DNA of 64,000 nt from Daphnia pulex. Its lineage: Eukaryota; Arthropoda; Branchiopoda; Diplostraca; Daphniidae. The stretch lies in the NCBI RefSeq assembly GCF_021134715.1, contig NC_060026.1, forward strand, positions 744,001 through 808,000, given 5' to 3'. Below the pieces are notes generated by a model. The model was given only the letters and a program-made list of their open reading frames with translations. It had not been told where the DNA came from and ran no database searches. This document shows, piece by piece, positions 46,581-58,274 of this stretch (position 1 is the first letter of the stretch; the number at the start of each line of letters is the position of its first letter). The translations under genes and the position numbers were made by a program.

Positions 46581-47545
46581 ATGCACAGGCTCTGGAAAAC
46601 AAGTTCTCTTAAGGTTCCATCTATAGGCTTGAGTCTTTTGTTAACAGGTACCTTTATATCACACTCTGCCAGTGCTTGTATGAGTGCTGCTGGAGAAGGA
46701 GAAAGGAAAATGGAGTCTGTCCGGCAAACCAACAACGATCTGATTGATTCATCCTACCCTGGTACAGCTGTCAGTCGACTGCACAATGTGCAAGTAAGGG
46801 TGAAATCGCTGACTCCTGAGCAATTGAGTCAGGACTGGGAAACAGTTAGACGCTCCATCCTCTGGGCAGGTGGACTCAGAGATCTTCCCAATGCGAGACC
46901 TGGCAAGGGCTACACAGGACATTCCTTCAACGATTTCAATCATGTACAGCCATAACTGTTTTGAACTTTGTTGAATAGGTAAATTAACATTTATTTTTAT
47001 TTTTAAACAGTGTGACCTAACAACAATGCGTGGAGATGAAGCTGATAACACCAATGAAGGCAGAGTTGCTGGTATAGCGTACAACAATCGTTTGGGAGAA
47101 GGCATTCGTATTGCGTCCATCGAAGAACTAGGACCCGGTGGCTCTTGGAGTACTTGCATGATAGGATGCAACAAGGAACCCCCTCAAGATGTGGCCCACA
47201 TTCAATTCAAGTCAAGGATTGCTTTCAAACTTGTGTGGTAGGTGAACTAAAGTTACTCTAACAGGAATGATTTCTTAACAGTGCATTTCATTTTAGGACT
47301 CCAAGGAACTACACCACATTCGTATTGGTGGATGATAATGGATCTCTACTGAATTGGGTAAAACATGATCAATTTCCATTCAATTAGCGAATTCTCTTAG
47401 AGTTTCAACGTTGTTGGTTTAGGGTACACCGACAGGAAGTCTGCCACACATTTCAGAAAGAAGACGCAACTTTGACACGGTGGCCGGTTCCAAATACGCC
47501 GTCGAAGCCGAGCGCAAAGGGCTAGAAATGCAGCAACAACCGTAA
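46581..47545 (+). CDS. Conserved-looking secreted or organellar protein, unknown function
   Basis: Four exons (46581-46943, 47011-47237, 47297-47357, 47423-47545) join cleanly into 257 residues. The N-terminus is basic then hydrophobic (LWKTSSLKVPSIGLSLLLTG...SASA), fitting a signal peptide or a mitochondrial presequence. The body is complex and well ordered: LRDLPNARPGKGYTGHSFND, GEGIRIASIEELGPGGSWS, CMIGCNKEPPQDVAHIQF and NYTTFVLVDDNGSLLNW. The even composition and four phase-consistent exons argue for a conserved housekeeping-type protein, but I do not recognise a named family. One internal donor is GTACAG, a weaker form. Confidence 0.8.
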
Positions 47546-48254
47546 TACCTTTTTCCCCACACGACTCATTTCTTTATTAGCCCATTGGGGCTCACAAACA
47601 TCATTACTTGTAGCTGAACTGCGTCAACGTAATATTTTGTTTATAGGAATGGCGGTCGTGAAATCTCGGAGCTTTAACCCAATACTTTGATTAGTAGCCT
47701 CCCCTTTAATTGCGCATGTTCCTGTTTGATTATCCAAGATTTTGTTCTAATGTCTGTCTTCTTGATGTTATTAATACAACTCGGAAGGACAAACATTTAT
47801 TTTCATTCACCTACATTGGTAGTTTATGCCTTTGCAAACGGAAATGAAAATGAATTGGTCGTTGTGTTGACATTTAAATTGCGCTGGGCCAGTAGAAAAT
47901 ATCTCTACATCTGTCGGACAGCCAACGCCCACAGCTAATGTAAACAACCAGAATGAATTCCGAGCTAGTTGTGACGTCAATTATTCTGACCAGCATCTGT
48001 TTTTTTTGTTATTTTTAGCTTCTAATGGTCGGCTCAACAACTGACACGAAGGACGTACTGACAGCTGTATTTACAGGTAACAGATGTTATTTAAACTGAG
48101 TCAATACAGCAGCTCAACTTTTCCGATCAGAATAATTCTAAAGCCAATAAAGTAATTACGAATAGGAGGCACGTTAGGGAACCGAAATTGTGTGGGATGA
48201 GCGAGTTTGTTTTGGCAAGTGATACGTATCTATCACGATGGGACAGGATAGTAG
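47546..48254. other. Intergenic
   Basis: No gene seen; ends with the astacin promoter. Confidence 0.4.
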
Positions 48255-48262
48255 TATAAAAA
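48255..48262 (+). promoter_or_regulatory. TATA box of the astacin gene
   Basis: TATAAAAA, 175 bp upstream of the start codon. Transcription would start near 48285 and a leader intron may follow, since GTGAATTCACTGTCCG|GTAAGT lies at about 48330. Confidence 0.6.
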
Positions 48263-48429
48263 GGCGATATGAAAAATAGTTTTCCATCACGCTCGCCCCT
48301 TTCGTGATCTGAAGTCGTGAATTCACTGTCCGGTAAGTCTGAAACTTCACATTTTTATCAATTCGACTTGTTGTAATAAGAATTTTGTTCTTTTGGTGAA
48401 TTAAGACGATTTGATTAAGTTAAATCAGA

Positions 48430-49848
48430 ATGGCGTTTGACAAAACACTTTTGTTCGTGGCCATCTCCCTGACGTTGTCCAGTTGCTGGATCCACTCGGC
48501 CAGAGCCAATCCCGTCCCGACAGAAGACGACAATCAATTAGATCGGGTAAAGTTTTGTATACGTTGTAGCTTACGCGTTAAAAATTGTAAATTATTCTGA
48601 TTATTTGCGCTACGTTCTGAAATGCAGGATGATAGTTTCAAAGCTGGAAAACCATTGACGGAAGAAGAATTTAATAGTGGAGCTACTGGAAACAAAGGAG
48701 GTTACTAAAATAAAAACATTTTCAGTCGAGATTATGCAATTTTGAAAGATTCTTTCTTCTTTTTTGCTCAGCTTCTATGAACAACCGGCCATGGGAACAT
48801 CAACAAGGCGGTGACGTGCCCCCCAGTAATGGAAATAAAAAGAACGGAGACGTCAAATGGCCGGGTGGACGAATTCCCTACGTCATATCAAGCGATTTCT
48901 GTAAGTGCTTCAATTTTATTTAATTAAATTTTTAAATTTTTTCAATTAATAACTTGGAAATTAAAATTCTCGTTTGGAAATTAGCGCCTGAAGAACGAAA
49001 AGTAATCGGTTCCGGTATAGTAGACTATCACAAACAAACCTGCCTCCGCTTCGTACCCCGCAAATCGGAAAGCGATTATCTCAAAATCATCAGGAGCAAG
49101 GAATCCAAAAATGGATGGTCTGCTTATCCCGGGTAATGAGAATATCACATGAAAAAAAAAAAACTGACTGATAGATTTTGATCGAAAAATCTATTTGACA
49201 GCTGCTGGGCGCAGAAAGGAAATGTGGGTGGCGCACAAGAGTTGAGTCTCGACAACGGATGCGTTTACAAATCGACTGTCATTCACGAACTGATGCACGC
49301 CGTCGGATTCGATCACGAACAAGAGCGCCCTGACCAAAGTCGTTACATCACCGTGAATTACAAAAACATCAAGCCAGGTAAACTCTTCGTACCTGCTATT
49401 TATATACAAACAAATTTGTTTTAATCAATTGAACTTCGAACAGAGAATCACCAGTGGTTCACCCCTAAACCGAGAGACGCAGTCAACACTATCGGACAAT
49501 ACGATATCAGTAATTGCATCTCGTACCCTCTCATCATGGCAGTTTAAATAATCGTGATTTTATTTCGCATCTTTAGACTCGGTGATGCATTATGAAGCTT
49601 ATGCCTTTGCCACTGACAGGTCCATTCCGACAATGGTAGCCAAAAATGGGAAAAAGAACATGGGGAATGAAAATGGATTTAGTACGGTAGGTCTTGGCTC
49701 GTCATTTTCCTATCAATTATCGCCCATCTGACCTGAACTTGTCGAATTCGTGGCCTAATGCTCTGCAATAATTTGTTTTCCATTTTCTGGCTATTTTATG
49801 CAGTCGGACGTACAAAAACTCAACACGCTGTACAGCTGTTCTGGTTAA
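48430..49848 (+). CDS. Astacin-family zinc metalloprotease (M12A), secreted
   Basis: Eight exons (48430-48546, 48628-48700, 48772-48900, 48985-49132, 49202-49377, 49444-49509, 49577-49686, 49804-49848), all in phase, give 287 residues. A signal peptide (LLFVAISLTLSSC...) and a propeptide of about 65 residues precede the catalytic domain, which opens near KNGDVKWPGGRIPYVIS. The zinc site HELMHAVGFDHEQERPDQ matches HExxHxxGFxHExxRxD. The Met-turn is SVMHYEAYAF, with the zinc-ligand Tyr. The end DVQKLNTLYSC is the usual astacin close. There are no CUB, EGF or ShK domains, so this is a minimal astacin like digestive enzymes of crustacean gut; that role is inference. A TATA box lies upstream and AATAAA at 49977. 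Confidence 0.95.
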
Positions 49849-50624
49849 TCAAGGAGGGACTGCGCAGACATTTAAAGCAACGAAATAGATTTGTGTCTGA
49901 CGTTGTGTAACCGGAGAAAATTCAGTTGATGTCCAACTGCCTTCCTACTGGCGATGACTTTCATTTGTGAACTATCAATAAAAGTGTGCAGAATATAGTA
50001 ATACGAGTTCTCATATGTCTGTTTCCTCTGAATGGAATAACGACGCTGTTACAATTCAAGAGACGAAGGCCTAAGCATTGCCTCGGGCTGTGCCTCAGAT
50101 TATTAGCAGGATTTCCACAAGGAGAATAGTAAAACATCGAAAGACGAGTTTGAAAGTTTCTGATTAAAAAGATAATGGAGTATTGCCAATTAGATGAAGA
50201 TTAATCGCCGAGATATAATTGATGACCATATGAGGGGCATCGGCCGGGGGAAATTGATGGCGTTATCAACTGTAAAAGTATCAATTTCAACGAAAACGAA
50301 ATAAAAAGATTTAGTGCCTTACAACAATCTGCCCAATGAGATTTTGAAATTTGAAAATTTGGCGGGAGAAAAATTGCCGCCGGACAGAGTCTCCGAAAAA
50401 AAATTGAAAGGAAAGTTCCCGAATACTTATTGGCTTAAAAAATGTATGATAAGGGAAATTCACTACGATATTAAATCGATTCATTTCACGAAATAGTTCA
50501 AGAAAACCTCCGGGCTTGATACAGTGAAAGACTAAAAGAGTTATCCGTTTTGGAAGTTGAACCTAACACCTTGTTTTCATTTACGACGCGATTTTGTCAC
50601 GCTGTTCAAGGGAGGAAATATCAA
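49849..50624. other. 3' flank of the astacin gene
   Basis: AATAAA at 49977-49982. Beyond it no gene is supported. Confidence 0.45.
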
Positions 50625-51570
50625 TAGTTCTTCCTACCTTTAGGCCTCGGTGTAATAATATGACCAGGTATCTCCAAGTTCTTCATCCGCAGACAAGTTG
50701 GATGCATAAGCAGGCGGGATAAGAGGAAGGGCGTCCTCGTGAATATACCCACATTAGTACACGAGCTGCTGTCCAGCAGCTAGTCGCTAGAGGGGAAGTG
50801 ATGAATCGTCCAACAATGGTTGATTCTCCAATCAGGCGGGATTCAAATAATCTACATTTAAAATAAAAAGGTGAATATTCATTAGGAAAATATTCATGGA
50901 CACCACAAATGAGGAAAAGTTGAAAGTGAGCGTAGGTAGGCTACAGTGACATTTTTTTGTATGCAAGAGACCTTGAAACTTTCCTGTATCACATTGCACC
51001 TAAGCAATTCATGCAGATTATTAAATACATACAGATAAAATGAGTAATGGTAATTGTTATCACAAAATGAATACCCTTTCGATGAAGGTGACACAGGTGC
51101 TGATGGCAGATCGAAACCAGCATAAGCATTGCACTTGTTGTTCTTGATGAAGATGGCTGCTGCAGGGAACAACTATCTGTAGGTACAAAGAAGAAAAAAA
51201 AATGGAATACAATAACTTACATTGCATAAAATAAATGGTAAATGCATATGGCATCATGCATTGACTGGGGGCTTAAAGCAAAATTTTACTAGTTTCGACC
51301 AAGTTACTTTTAGTCACTCTTAGTTAAAGCCCACACAACCAGACTGTTATTATTCTAAGTTTTGAATTTATTCACCTGCTAAACAACAGCAAGGTTATCA
51401 ATGACGAGACACGAGACGTGACGATCCCATTTTTGTAATTTGTTTTTTGTTGTTCTATTTTCGTGCAGCCATTAGCGCCGTTGCCAAATGTAAATTTATG
51501 TTCCCTACCGGTCTTCCCGCCCCCGCCAGTTCAAACAAAAATTTCCCTAAACAAGGAAAAACTCGGAAAG
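50625..51570 (-). repeat. Duplicated noncoding block, copy D (contains exon-like element)
   Basis: Aligns along its length with 58275-59215. Shared landmarks are TCCTACCTT near the start, GGCGTCCTCGTGAATA, ACCACAAATRAGGAAA, CACATTGCAC, ACGAGACRTGACGA and CGTGCAGCCATTAGCG, then GTTGCCAAATGTA. The first 280 bp are the dispersed exon-like element, with CTCGTG and GTACACGAG arms here. The remainder is found only in copies D and E. No coding frame is maintained. Confidence 0.75.
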
Positions 51571-51929
51571 ATTAAAGAGACACAACATTAATTTAATTTA
51601 ACAAGAAATTATAAACTTAAATTAAATAGCATTTGAGTACACTCACGTACTACACAACATAGCGATAGATGCTTATTAATTCAGATTACCCACAGGCTCT
51701 CTCTCTCCTTGCCTTTTTAATAAATTAGGGCGCGATTGATAATGATTTCGCGTTTAAATATTTTTTGAAAGGTTCTCTCTCTCTGATGGGAAGAAAAAAA
51801 TTCACCGCCACGAATGCATTTACTATATCGATCAATATGCTTGCATAAATTATGTTATTACAACAATGATTGTGATACTAAAAACTTGGTACATTCCACA
51901 ATCTCATGAAATTTTACCATGTCTCACAC
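51571..51929. other. Intergenic
   Basis: AT-rich with CT-rich stretches near 51697 and 51775. No feature beyond the tRNA that follows. Confidence 0.4.
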
Positions 51930-52001
51930 AGGGGGTACCCGGGTTTGAACCGGGGACATTCCGATCTGCAGTCGGATGCTCTACCACTGAGCTATACCCC
52001 C
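51930..52001 (-). tRNA. tRNA-Cys(GCA)
   Basis: A 72-nt minus-strand cloverleaf. Acceptor stem GGGGGTA/TACCCCC is perfect, the D arm has TAGCTCAGTGGTAGAGCA, and the anticodon arm TCCGA-CTGCAGA-TCGGA is fully paired with anticodon GCA. The T arm has GGTTCAAACCC and the discriminator is U, the Cys identity base. No intron. It is the intact counterpart of the decayed copy at 2.7 kb. Confidence 0.95.
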
Positions 52002-52362
52002 TTATGCCCTTCCTGTCACTATTTCTAAACCAAACGATGGGCTATAGTGATATGTCAACGCAATAAGAAAACGACATTAAACAATAGCTTAGAGGTCTTG
52101 AAGTATGTATTGTACTATTGTTGTATGTATTAAAATCTAAACTGTAAAAATCCGGGTGTCGGAAATATAGTATCTGTGATTATATCGTTCGGTAAACTAA
52201 ATTTTCGTTGAGGCTGTTATTTGTATTATGCAATGTAATCTATTATACTCCCGTGTCGGGTGAGTGGTTGCTGAGTAAGACCGGCTATAGCTGTTGCTTA
52301 AAGGGTAAATTCCGCTGGGTAGAGAGATGGACGGCAGGATCGAGATGGAAAATGATGGCCAA

Positions 52363-53051
52363 CTACATAAACGAGAACGACTGATTCCGGCAAAGATTAA
52401 AAAGATGATTAAAGGGAGGGAGAAATTCAACAATAGCATTCACCTTCAATTTCCAATTCTCCTTTTGCAGGTCGAGGATCATCTGCTGATTTTGTCGATC
52501 CTCCTCCTGGAAGGCCAGTCGCTCGGCCGCCCATTTGAATTCGCGCATTTTCATCTGATTGGTCGTTAATTGAATTAGTCTGCAATGAGAAATTTAAGAA
52601 AATGATGGGGGAAATAGAGAAAAATCCTGACCTGGATCGCCATAGCTTCGACATCCTCGCGCAGTTTGCTCTGCGACTGGGCAGATTCTTTCATCATGTT
52701 CACCAGTAAAGTAACGTTGTCACTTTGCTCTTTGGTTTGATGGATCCACTGGGTCAGAGTCAGCACCGCCTGTCAAAAAGAATTGATTCAAACGTCTGAT
52801 GAAATCTTAATGAACACCAAACTGGACGTACATCCCTAATGGCCTGGCGCATTCGAACGTTTTCCTTCACGACAGCGCAAACTGTTGAATGCTGGTGCAC
52901 CTGATGGGCGGGATTGAATTTCTCGATTAAGTTATTGTCGTCATCCTCTGCTGTTGGTTTCCACTGGTTATTCTCGCCGATGGCCGTCGATTTGAAAAAC
53001 GACTCTAAAGATTTCGCCTTTTTCAACTGCTGCTGGGCTGAATCCGGTTTC
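52363..53051 (-). CDS. Coiled-coil protein, paralog 1 (5' end not found)
   Basis: Minus-strand exons 53051-52832, 52769-52632, 52554-52444 and 52380-52363 match the exon structure of the plus-strand gene at 61954-62740. Shared sequence includes NVRMRQAIRD, AVLTLTQWIHQTKEQSDNV, MMKES and EFKWAAERLAFQEEDRQNQQ. The first exon seen opens after an acceptor in phase 2, so an upstream exon with the start codon is missing; I found none in 53060-53540. The helical, Gln/Glu/Lys-rich sequence with heptad-like spacing points to an intracellular dimeric coiled coil. A distant likeness to the LVMxxEN...R motif of FGFR1OP2/SIKE proteins is too weak to name it. Confidence 0.7.
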
Positions 53052-54416
53052 CTATGAGCGCAATAAAACGCGGGTCAACTTAATTTATGCGCACAGCATT
53101 TTCTTTCACGATTATAAAAATAAACCAGTTATGCATCACAACGATATAATGTAGAACAGCAGTCCAGACTGCCCAGTAACAACCCTGATTTTGTTAGAAT
53201 TGCATTCTATAATTTGTCTGTTAACGTCTACAATGCCATAATAAAAGAACGAATATTATTCCATATTATGACGAGTGTTACGTAACCGCACACCCACAAC
53301 TCGCACATTTCGTATCAAGTTTTTTTTTTTGCCGTCACTTTTTTTCATGTCCGTAGAAAATTAGCGGATTACATCATTCGGAAAGGAAAGAATGGGGAAA
53401 AAAAAATGAAAATTTAAAAAATGTGTTACATTTGTGATTTGGTTGGTTGGTTAGCAGCGAGACGAGTTTAGGTAGACAGTGACTAATATAAATCCGGCGC
53501 TGAAGGACGTTGAGGAACTTTGCGCTCGAGGAACTGTTCTAAGATGTGTCCACTACACGACTAAGTTGGGTAACACTGGGCTGGTTTGCTGCTAGTGAAA
53601 CTCCAACCCCTGTAAACTACATCTTTGATTATGCAAAGCAGCGCTACTGGATTCAATTCCTGTTGGGCAGCGCAGCGACCGCAACAATAACTTGCTGCTT
53701 CGACAGCTCTATTCTGCGCATTCTATTTCGTGAATGTCACGACGACGATGTCTTAATTATATTTCGTCAAGAGTTGGAATGCCGAGGGTTATATGCTGGA
53801 TAAAGCGAAAAAGGGGAGTATAGACTTCCAACTGTCAAATGATCTAGGGCAAATGCTTTTATCACTTGTTGTATTCGCGCGTGACTTGTTTTGACTCTTT
53901 TTTTTTTTTTAATTATTAGTATGCCCTTGTCTCGTCAGCTGTGGTGGGTTCCAAACTTGTTAGAGAGTTCCAAAACATGTCACGGGGATTACCCTTTTTC
54001 AATCAAAACGGCGGGTGGTTGGAAAAACAAACAAAAAACGAAAAGTTATCCCACGACCTGCCCACACGACAAAACCACAAATGCGCAAAAGATTTGCATC
54101 TTGTTCTACACCCCCAGACTTTTAATTCAATTGCAGATTAGTCTCACTGACCGCAGTGAGACGTTTCCACCTAGATTTTTAAAATTTCCCAGGGGTAAGT
54201 TGCAAATGGGTTAATGTCTCCAGGGGTTTTTAGGGCGTATTGCGCATGACTTTATAGTTAACTCTTTCACCTGCTAGGGAAATCCGGTCACTATTCCCTG
54301 ATGCCGGTCACGATCTCGATCACGAGTCAACTCATTAAAAATAACGTCAGTATATTAAGGTTAAAGCTTCAGTATGTTTTCTTCCGCATCTGTGTCCTGA
54401 AGCCAACAAAGGAAAG
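53052..54416. other. Upstream of both the coiled-coil gene and transporter 2
   Basis: Should hold the 5' exon of the coiled-coil gene. A plus-strand open stretch at 53546-53803 opens with GTG, lacks a domain and is not called. Confidence 0.35.
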
Positions 54417-56323
54417 ATGGGCAAATCGTTGATTAAAAATCCTGGCAAAGTCTTGCCTCAGGTGAGTTATTTGCGCGTTATTCAGACCCATTCGACCCCA
54501 TTCGATGGAACTGCGATTAAATAAGAGTGAAATTATACCGTTTCAGTTAATTGTGGCTGTATGGGGATCGTGGGGCTATTTTTCCATGGGCTCGGTTCGT
54601 GGCTGGAGTTCACCCGGAATTCCATCGCTAAACAGGACAATCGACTTTGAAGTGTACCCCTCCGATTTCCAGTGGATCTGTGAGAAAGAATATTCTTAAA
54701 TTAATTTGTAATTATTTTAATTAATGGAAATGATTTACCAACAGCTTCGTTTCCGATGATTGGGGCTGTTCTCGGGTCGCTGTTCATCAACAAACCCATG
54801 CAATACTTTGGCCGGAAGAAGGCCCTGATTGGCCATTACTTTATCTTCATATCCGGATTTCTCATCACCGGATTCACTTACTTTGGCAAACACAAATCCA
54901 TGTTGTACGTTGGGCGATTCCTCATGGGTTTCGCCGCCGGATGCACCACTCCCGCCAGTCAAATTTACGTAAGGACTCCCTAAACTTAAAAAATTCCTTT
55001 ATTAATTAATTGATTTAAATAAATAAAAAGGTGAGCGAATGCGCATCGCCAAGGATTCGTGGCCGACTGGGATCTCTGACAGCCTCGTCCTTGGCCCTGG
55101 GCATTTTGGTAACTTACATCATCGGAGCATTTGTCGACTGGTACGTCCTGGCTTGGATTCTTGGCTGTTTGCCAGTCCTGTTTCTCTGCGGTACCTTCAT
55201 GATGCCCGAATCTCCTGTCTGGCTCCTGTCAAACGGCCGGGAACATGAAGCTCGGCATTCCCTTCAGCTCCTACGGGGAAAGTAATTGACAATTAACTTT
55301 AAATTCCGATTAAAATTTAAATAATTTACATAAACAAGAGAGACTAACGTCGAGGCGGAAATGGGGAGGATCAAGGAACATCAGGAGCGTATCGCCAACA
55401 GCAGCAATCGAAATAAATCGATAACTCAACAATTTCGGGATGTTCTGACCGCTGGACCGGTCGTCAAACCCCTGGGCATTTCACTGGGCATCATGCTATT
55501 CCAGCAGACGACCGGAATCAACGCCATCATTTTCTATACGGTCAGCATCTTCCAGACGGCCGGGAGCACAATCGATAGTAGATACGCCACGATTATCGTC
55601 GGTGCTGTCCAACTGGTTTTCACCGTCGCCTCGGGATTCTTGGTATACGAGCCTTGACGGGGAATTCCTGCAAAAAATTAAATGAATTTTTAATCGGCAA
55701 TATTGCAGGTGGACCGGTGCGGAAGGCGGATGCTTTTCATCACTTCCGCCGTGGCTACGTCAGTGCCTCTAGCGGCCATGGGAATATTCTTCTACTTCCA
55801 ACACAAATGGGGCGACAAAGAAGCGACTCGATCCTTGGGCTGGTTGCCAATTGTGTGTCTGATCGTCTTCTTCATCACTTATTCCGGCGGAATGAGCAAC
55901 GTCCCCTTCATCATCATGGGCGAAATGTTCCCGACGGAATACCGGGCCTTACTGGGAGCCATCAGCTCCTCCTTCCACCTGTTTTGCACCTTTGTGGCCG
56001 TCTTCTTCTTCCCAAACATGTTGAAAGCGATGGGCAAAGACGGGACGTTCTTCTTCTACACGGGGTGCACCCTGTTGAGCGCCATCTTCGTCTACTTCCT
56101 TCTGCCGGAGACCAAAGGCAAAACGCTGGAAGAGATCGAGCAAATCTTCAGCTCCGATAGACAGCAACACATCAAGAGCATTTACCGTCTGGACGACGTC
56201 ATCGCAACAGGAATCAATATGAACGGTGACGTCATCTTCCTGAGACGCTCCCAGTCCAACGACAGTGACAACAGCGAACTCCAATTGTGTGTCGATAAGT
56301 TGGAAAACACTCGGGATGTCTAA
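54417..56323 (+). CDS. MFS sugar transporter, Tret1/SLC2-like, paralog 2
   Basis: Six exons (54417-54461, 54547-54679, 54745-54968, 55031-55281, 55339-55642, 55709-56323) give 523 residues. The first four intron positions and phases equal those of the transporter at 44 kb, proving recent common origin. This copy has one more intron (55643-55708) cutting GFLV|DRCGRR. Motifs: [63 protein letters not shown] and [13 protein letters not shown]. Note Cys in place of Phe in DRFGRR, and a different, Ser/Asn-rich C-terminal tail. Function should be facilitative sugar transport; substrate unknown. Confidence 0.92.
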
Positions 56324-57009
56324 AATCAAAGTAGGGCTTTCGAATCGCCATTTTCGTTTTGTTTTATTCAATACATTCCTTATACGTTTAACCGTGTTCT
56401 CTGGCTTTGTGTTAAGGTATTGGAAAGGTGGGCAAAGATTTCAGGTTGTTTCATTATGCTGAAAAACAAATTGTTGCATTTAATTTGCGAGTGGATCTGA
56501 GCCAATTCCGGGAGGCGATAAATAAACAGGGCAGCAGTTGAAAGAGCCATCTAATTAAACTGTACGAATGTTTGACGATGGAAACCTGTCTTCGTTATTT
56601 AAAGGCTGACATCACTCGACGTGAAGACAACTGATAACTCATGTCCATAAATAAAGTTGCTCCGAGAAACCGGTCCGGGGGACGAAAAAGGAAGTTAAAT
56701 TTGCGGTTTATAATAATTTGGGCCATCCCCATCTCTCCCCAGAGCTTTGAAAAATGCATCTGGAATTATCCCGTTAGTATTTTTTGGAATCTTATTAATC
56801 AGAAAGAAATGACTAAAACCTAAAGAACATATTGCCCTTGGGCTCATTTGACGCTTGCTCGACGTTGATAGTCTCATAAGGTACAGTAAAATTCAACTAG
56901 AGAAAATGTCAGCAGTATTCTTGATTTTATCGCCAGTAGAGGTTGATTGTTCCCTGATTGAATTACGTTTATTTACTAAAGTAAATCCTTGTACAGATAT
57001 TAAGAGAAA
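56324..57009. other. Intergenic
   Basis: No gene seen. AT-rich between transporter 2 and the MATH-BTB gene. Confidence 0.4.
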
Positions 57010-58104
57010 ATGGCGATACCTGTAGGACCTTTAAGGCCGTTGCTGGCGGACAGTTGGTGCGATACGAGATGCGAACTTGTCAGTTTCAGTTTCGAGTGGA
57101 CCATCCACGGCTTGGTGCTGGAAGGGCCTTGGGGCAAATGGATTCCTCCGTTGAAATCGTCCGAATTTTATTCAGAAGAAAACCCCCGCAACAAGTGGCA
57201 CCTGACACTCTGCGAAGACGGTCCCAACGATGCCTCCGCCGATTTCAAAGTTATTCTGCATCTTTTCAACAGCATCAACAACAACTGCGTCAAGCTGGCC
57301 GAGGTGCGAGTGAAAGTTGCCATTCTGAACAGGAAACGAGAGAAAATGTTCCCACAGACCCACCGGTTGCTGCTGGGAACGACAACACCCGTCACGGTCC
57401 TGCAAATCAACAAGAAATCATTAGGGCTAATGGCATATGATTGTTTCCAGCTGGATGGAGGATTCACCATCCACTGCGAAATAGGCAATTGGGTTCTAAA
57501 GGGAATCAAGTCCGGTAAGTCGACAGACAAACTGACCCGAGACGTACCTATTAATCCGTTCAGTTCCAGCGATCAGCTGCTCCGGAATCAATTAGAAGAA
57601 CTCTTCCACAACAGGACATTGACCGATGTGACCCTAGACGTCGGTGGTCGTAGCTTTGAGGCTCACAAAGCCGTTTTGGCATCGAGAAGTAAAGTATTTG
57701 CTGCCATGTTTGTCCATGAAACGGCGGAGAAGCTGTCCAATCACGTAGACATTCCAGATGTGCATCCGGACGTGTTCCAGGAAGTCCTCCGCTTCATTTA
57801 CACCGGCCGGGTGCCGTTGGAGAAGTTGACTGCTGCTCTCTTGGCTGCCGCTGATAAATATCTGCTGGAACAGCTGAAACTCGAGTGTGAAACTCAGTTG
57901 ATTCACCGGATGACCGCTGAGAATTGTCTGGAGCTGCTAGCACTCACCGATCCGCACCATCCGGCCCAGCATTTGAAGAAGTTTGCAGTCGATTTCTACC
58001 GACGATTCCCTTGTGAAGTGATGGCAACGGACGGATGGAAATTAGCCAAAGATGAGAACGCCGGGTGGCTGAAGGAATTGGAACACCGCCATCCCACTCA
58101 TTAG
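57010..58104 (+). CDS. MATH-BTB protein, SPOP/TDPOZ-like, single exon
   Basis: An uninterrupted frame of 364 residues. The first 165 form a MATH-like domain (WTIHGLV, WHLTLCEDG, HCEIGNW). Residues about 197-300 are a BTB/POZ domain with the typical LFHNRTLTDVTLDVGG, FEAHKAVLASRSKVFAAMF, DVFQEVLRFIYTGRV and LLAAADKYLLEQLK. A BACK-like end follows. SPOP-type proteins link substrates (MATH) to Cullin-3 ubiquitin ligase (BTB); this is family knowledge. No introns, unlike every neighbour, suggests origin by retroposition, and arthropods carry many such copies. The intact frame and AATAAA at 58131 argue for a working gene. MATH motifs are weaker than BTB ones, so substrate choice may have diverged. 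Confidence 0.92.
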   Translation: MAIPVGPLRPLLADSWCDTRCELVSFSFEWTIHGLVLEGPWGKWIPPLKSSEFYSEENPRNKWHLTLCEDGPNDASADFKVILHLFNSINNNCVKLAEVRVKVAILNRKREKMFPQTHRLLLGTTTPVTVLQINKKSLGLMAYDCFQLDGGFTIHCEIGNWVLKGIKSGKSTDKLTRDVPINPFSSSDQLLRNQLEELFHNRTLTDVTLDVGGRSFEAHKAVLASRSKVFAAMFVHETAEKLSNHVDIPDVHPDVFQEVLRFIYTGRVPLEKLTAALLAAADKYLLEQLKLECETQLIHRMTAENCLELLALTDPHHPAQHLKKFAVDFYRRFPCEVMATDGWKLAKDENAGWLKELEHRHPTH

Positions 58105-58274
58105 TTAGGCGATTTTGTTATTCAATTTTGAATAAACGATGTTAATCTATAAAGTTAATAATGAATTTTATTAGTCAGAAATCAAAGAAGAAATAAGTAA
58201 CAATAGTCGAGGGGAAGGGCGATGTAACGATAATCAACGCCAGCAAATGGTGAAAAGAAAAAGGGAATTTAGTT

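Noticed and set aside
51866-52066. Open frame with PGFEPGTFRSAVGCSTTELYP
   Set aside because: This is the well-known spurious peptide from reading a tRNA-Cys gene antisense; the locus is the tRNA itself.
53546-53803. Plus-strand 85-codon frame
   Set aside because: It opens with GTG, has no recognisable domain and no splice or promoter support.
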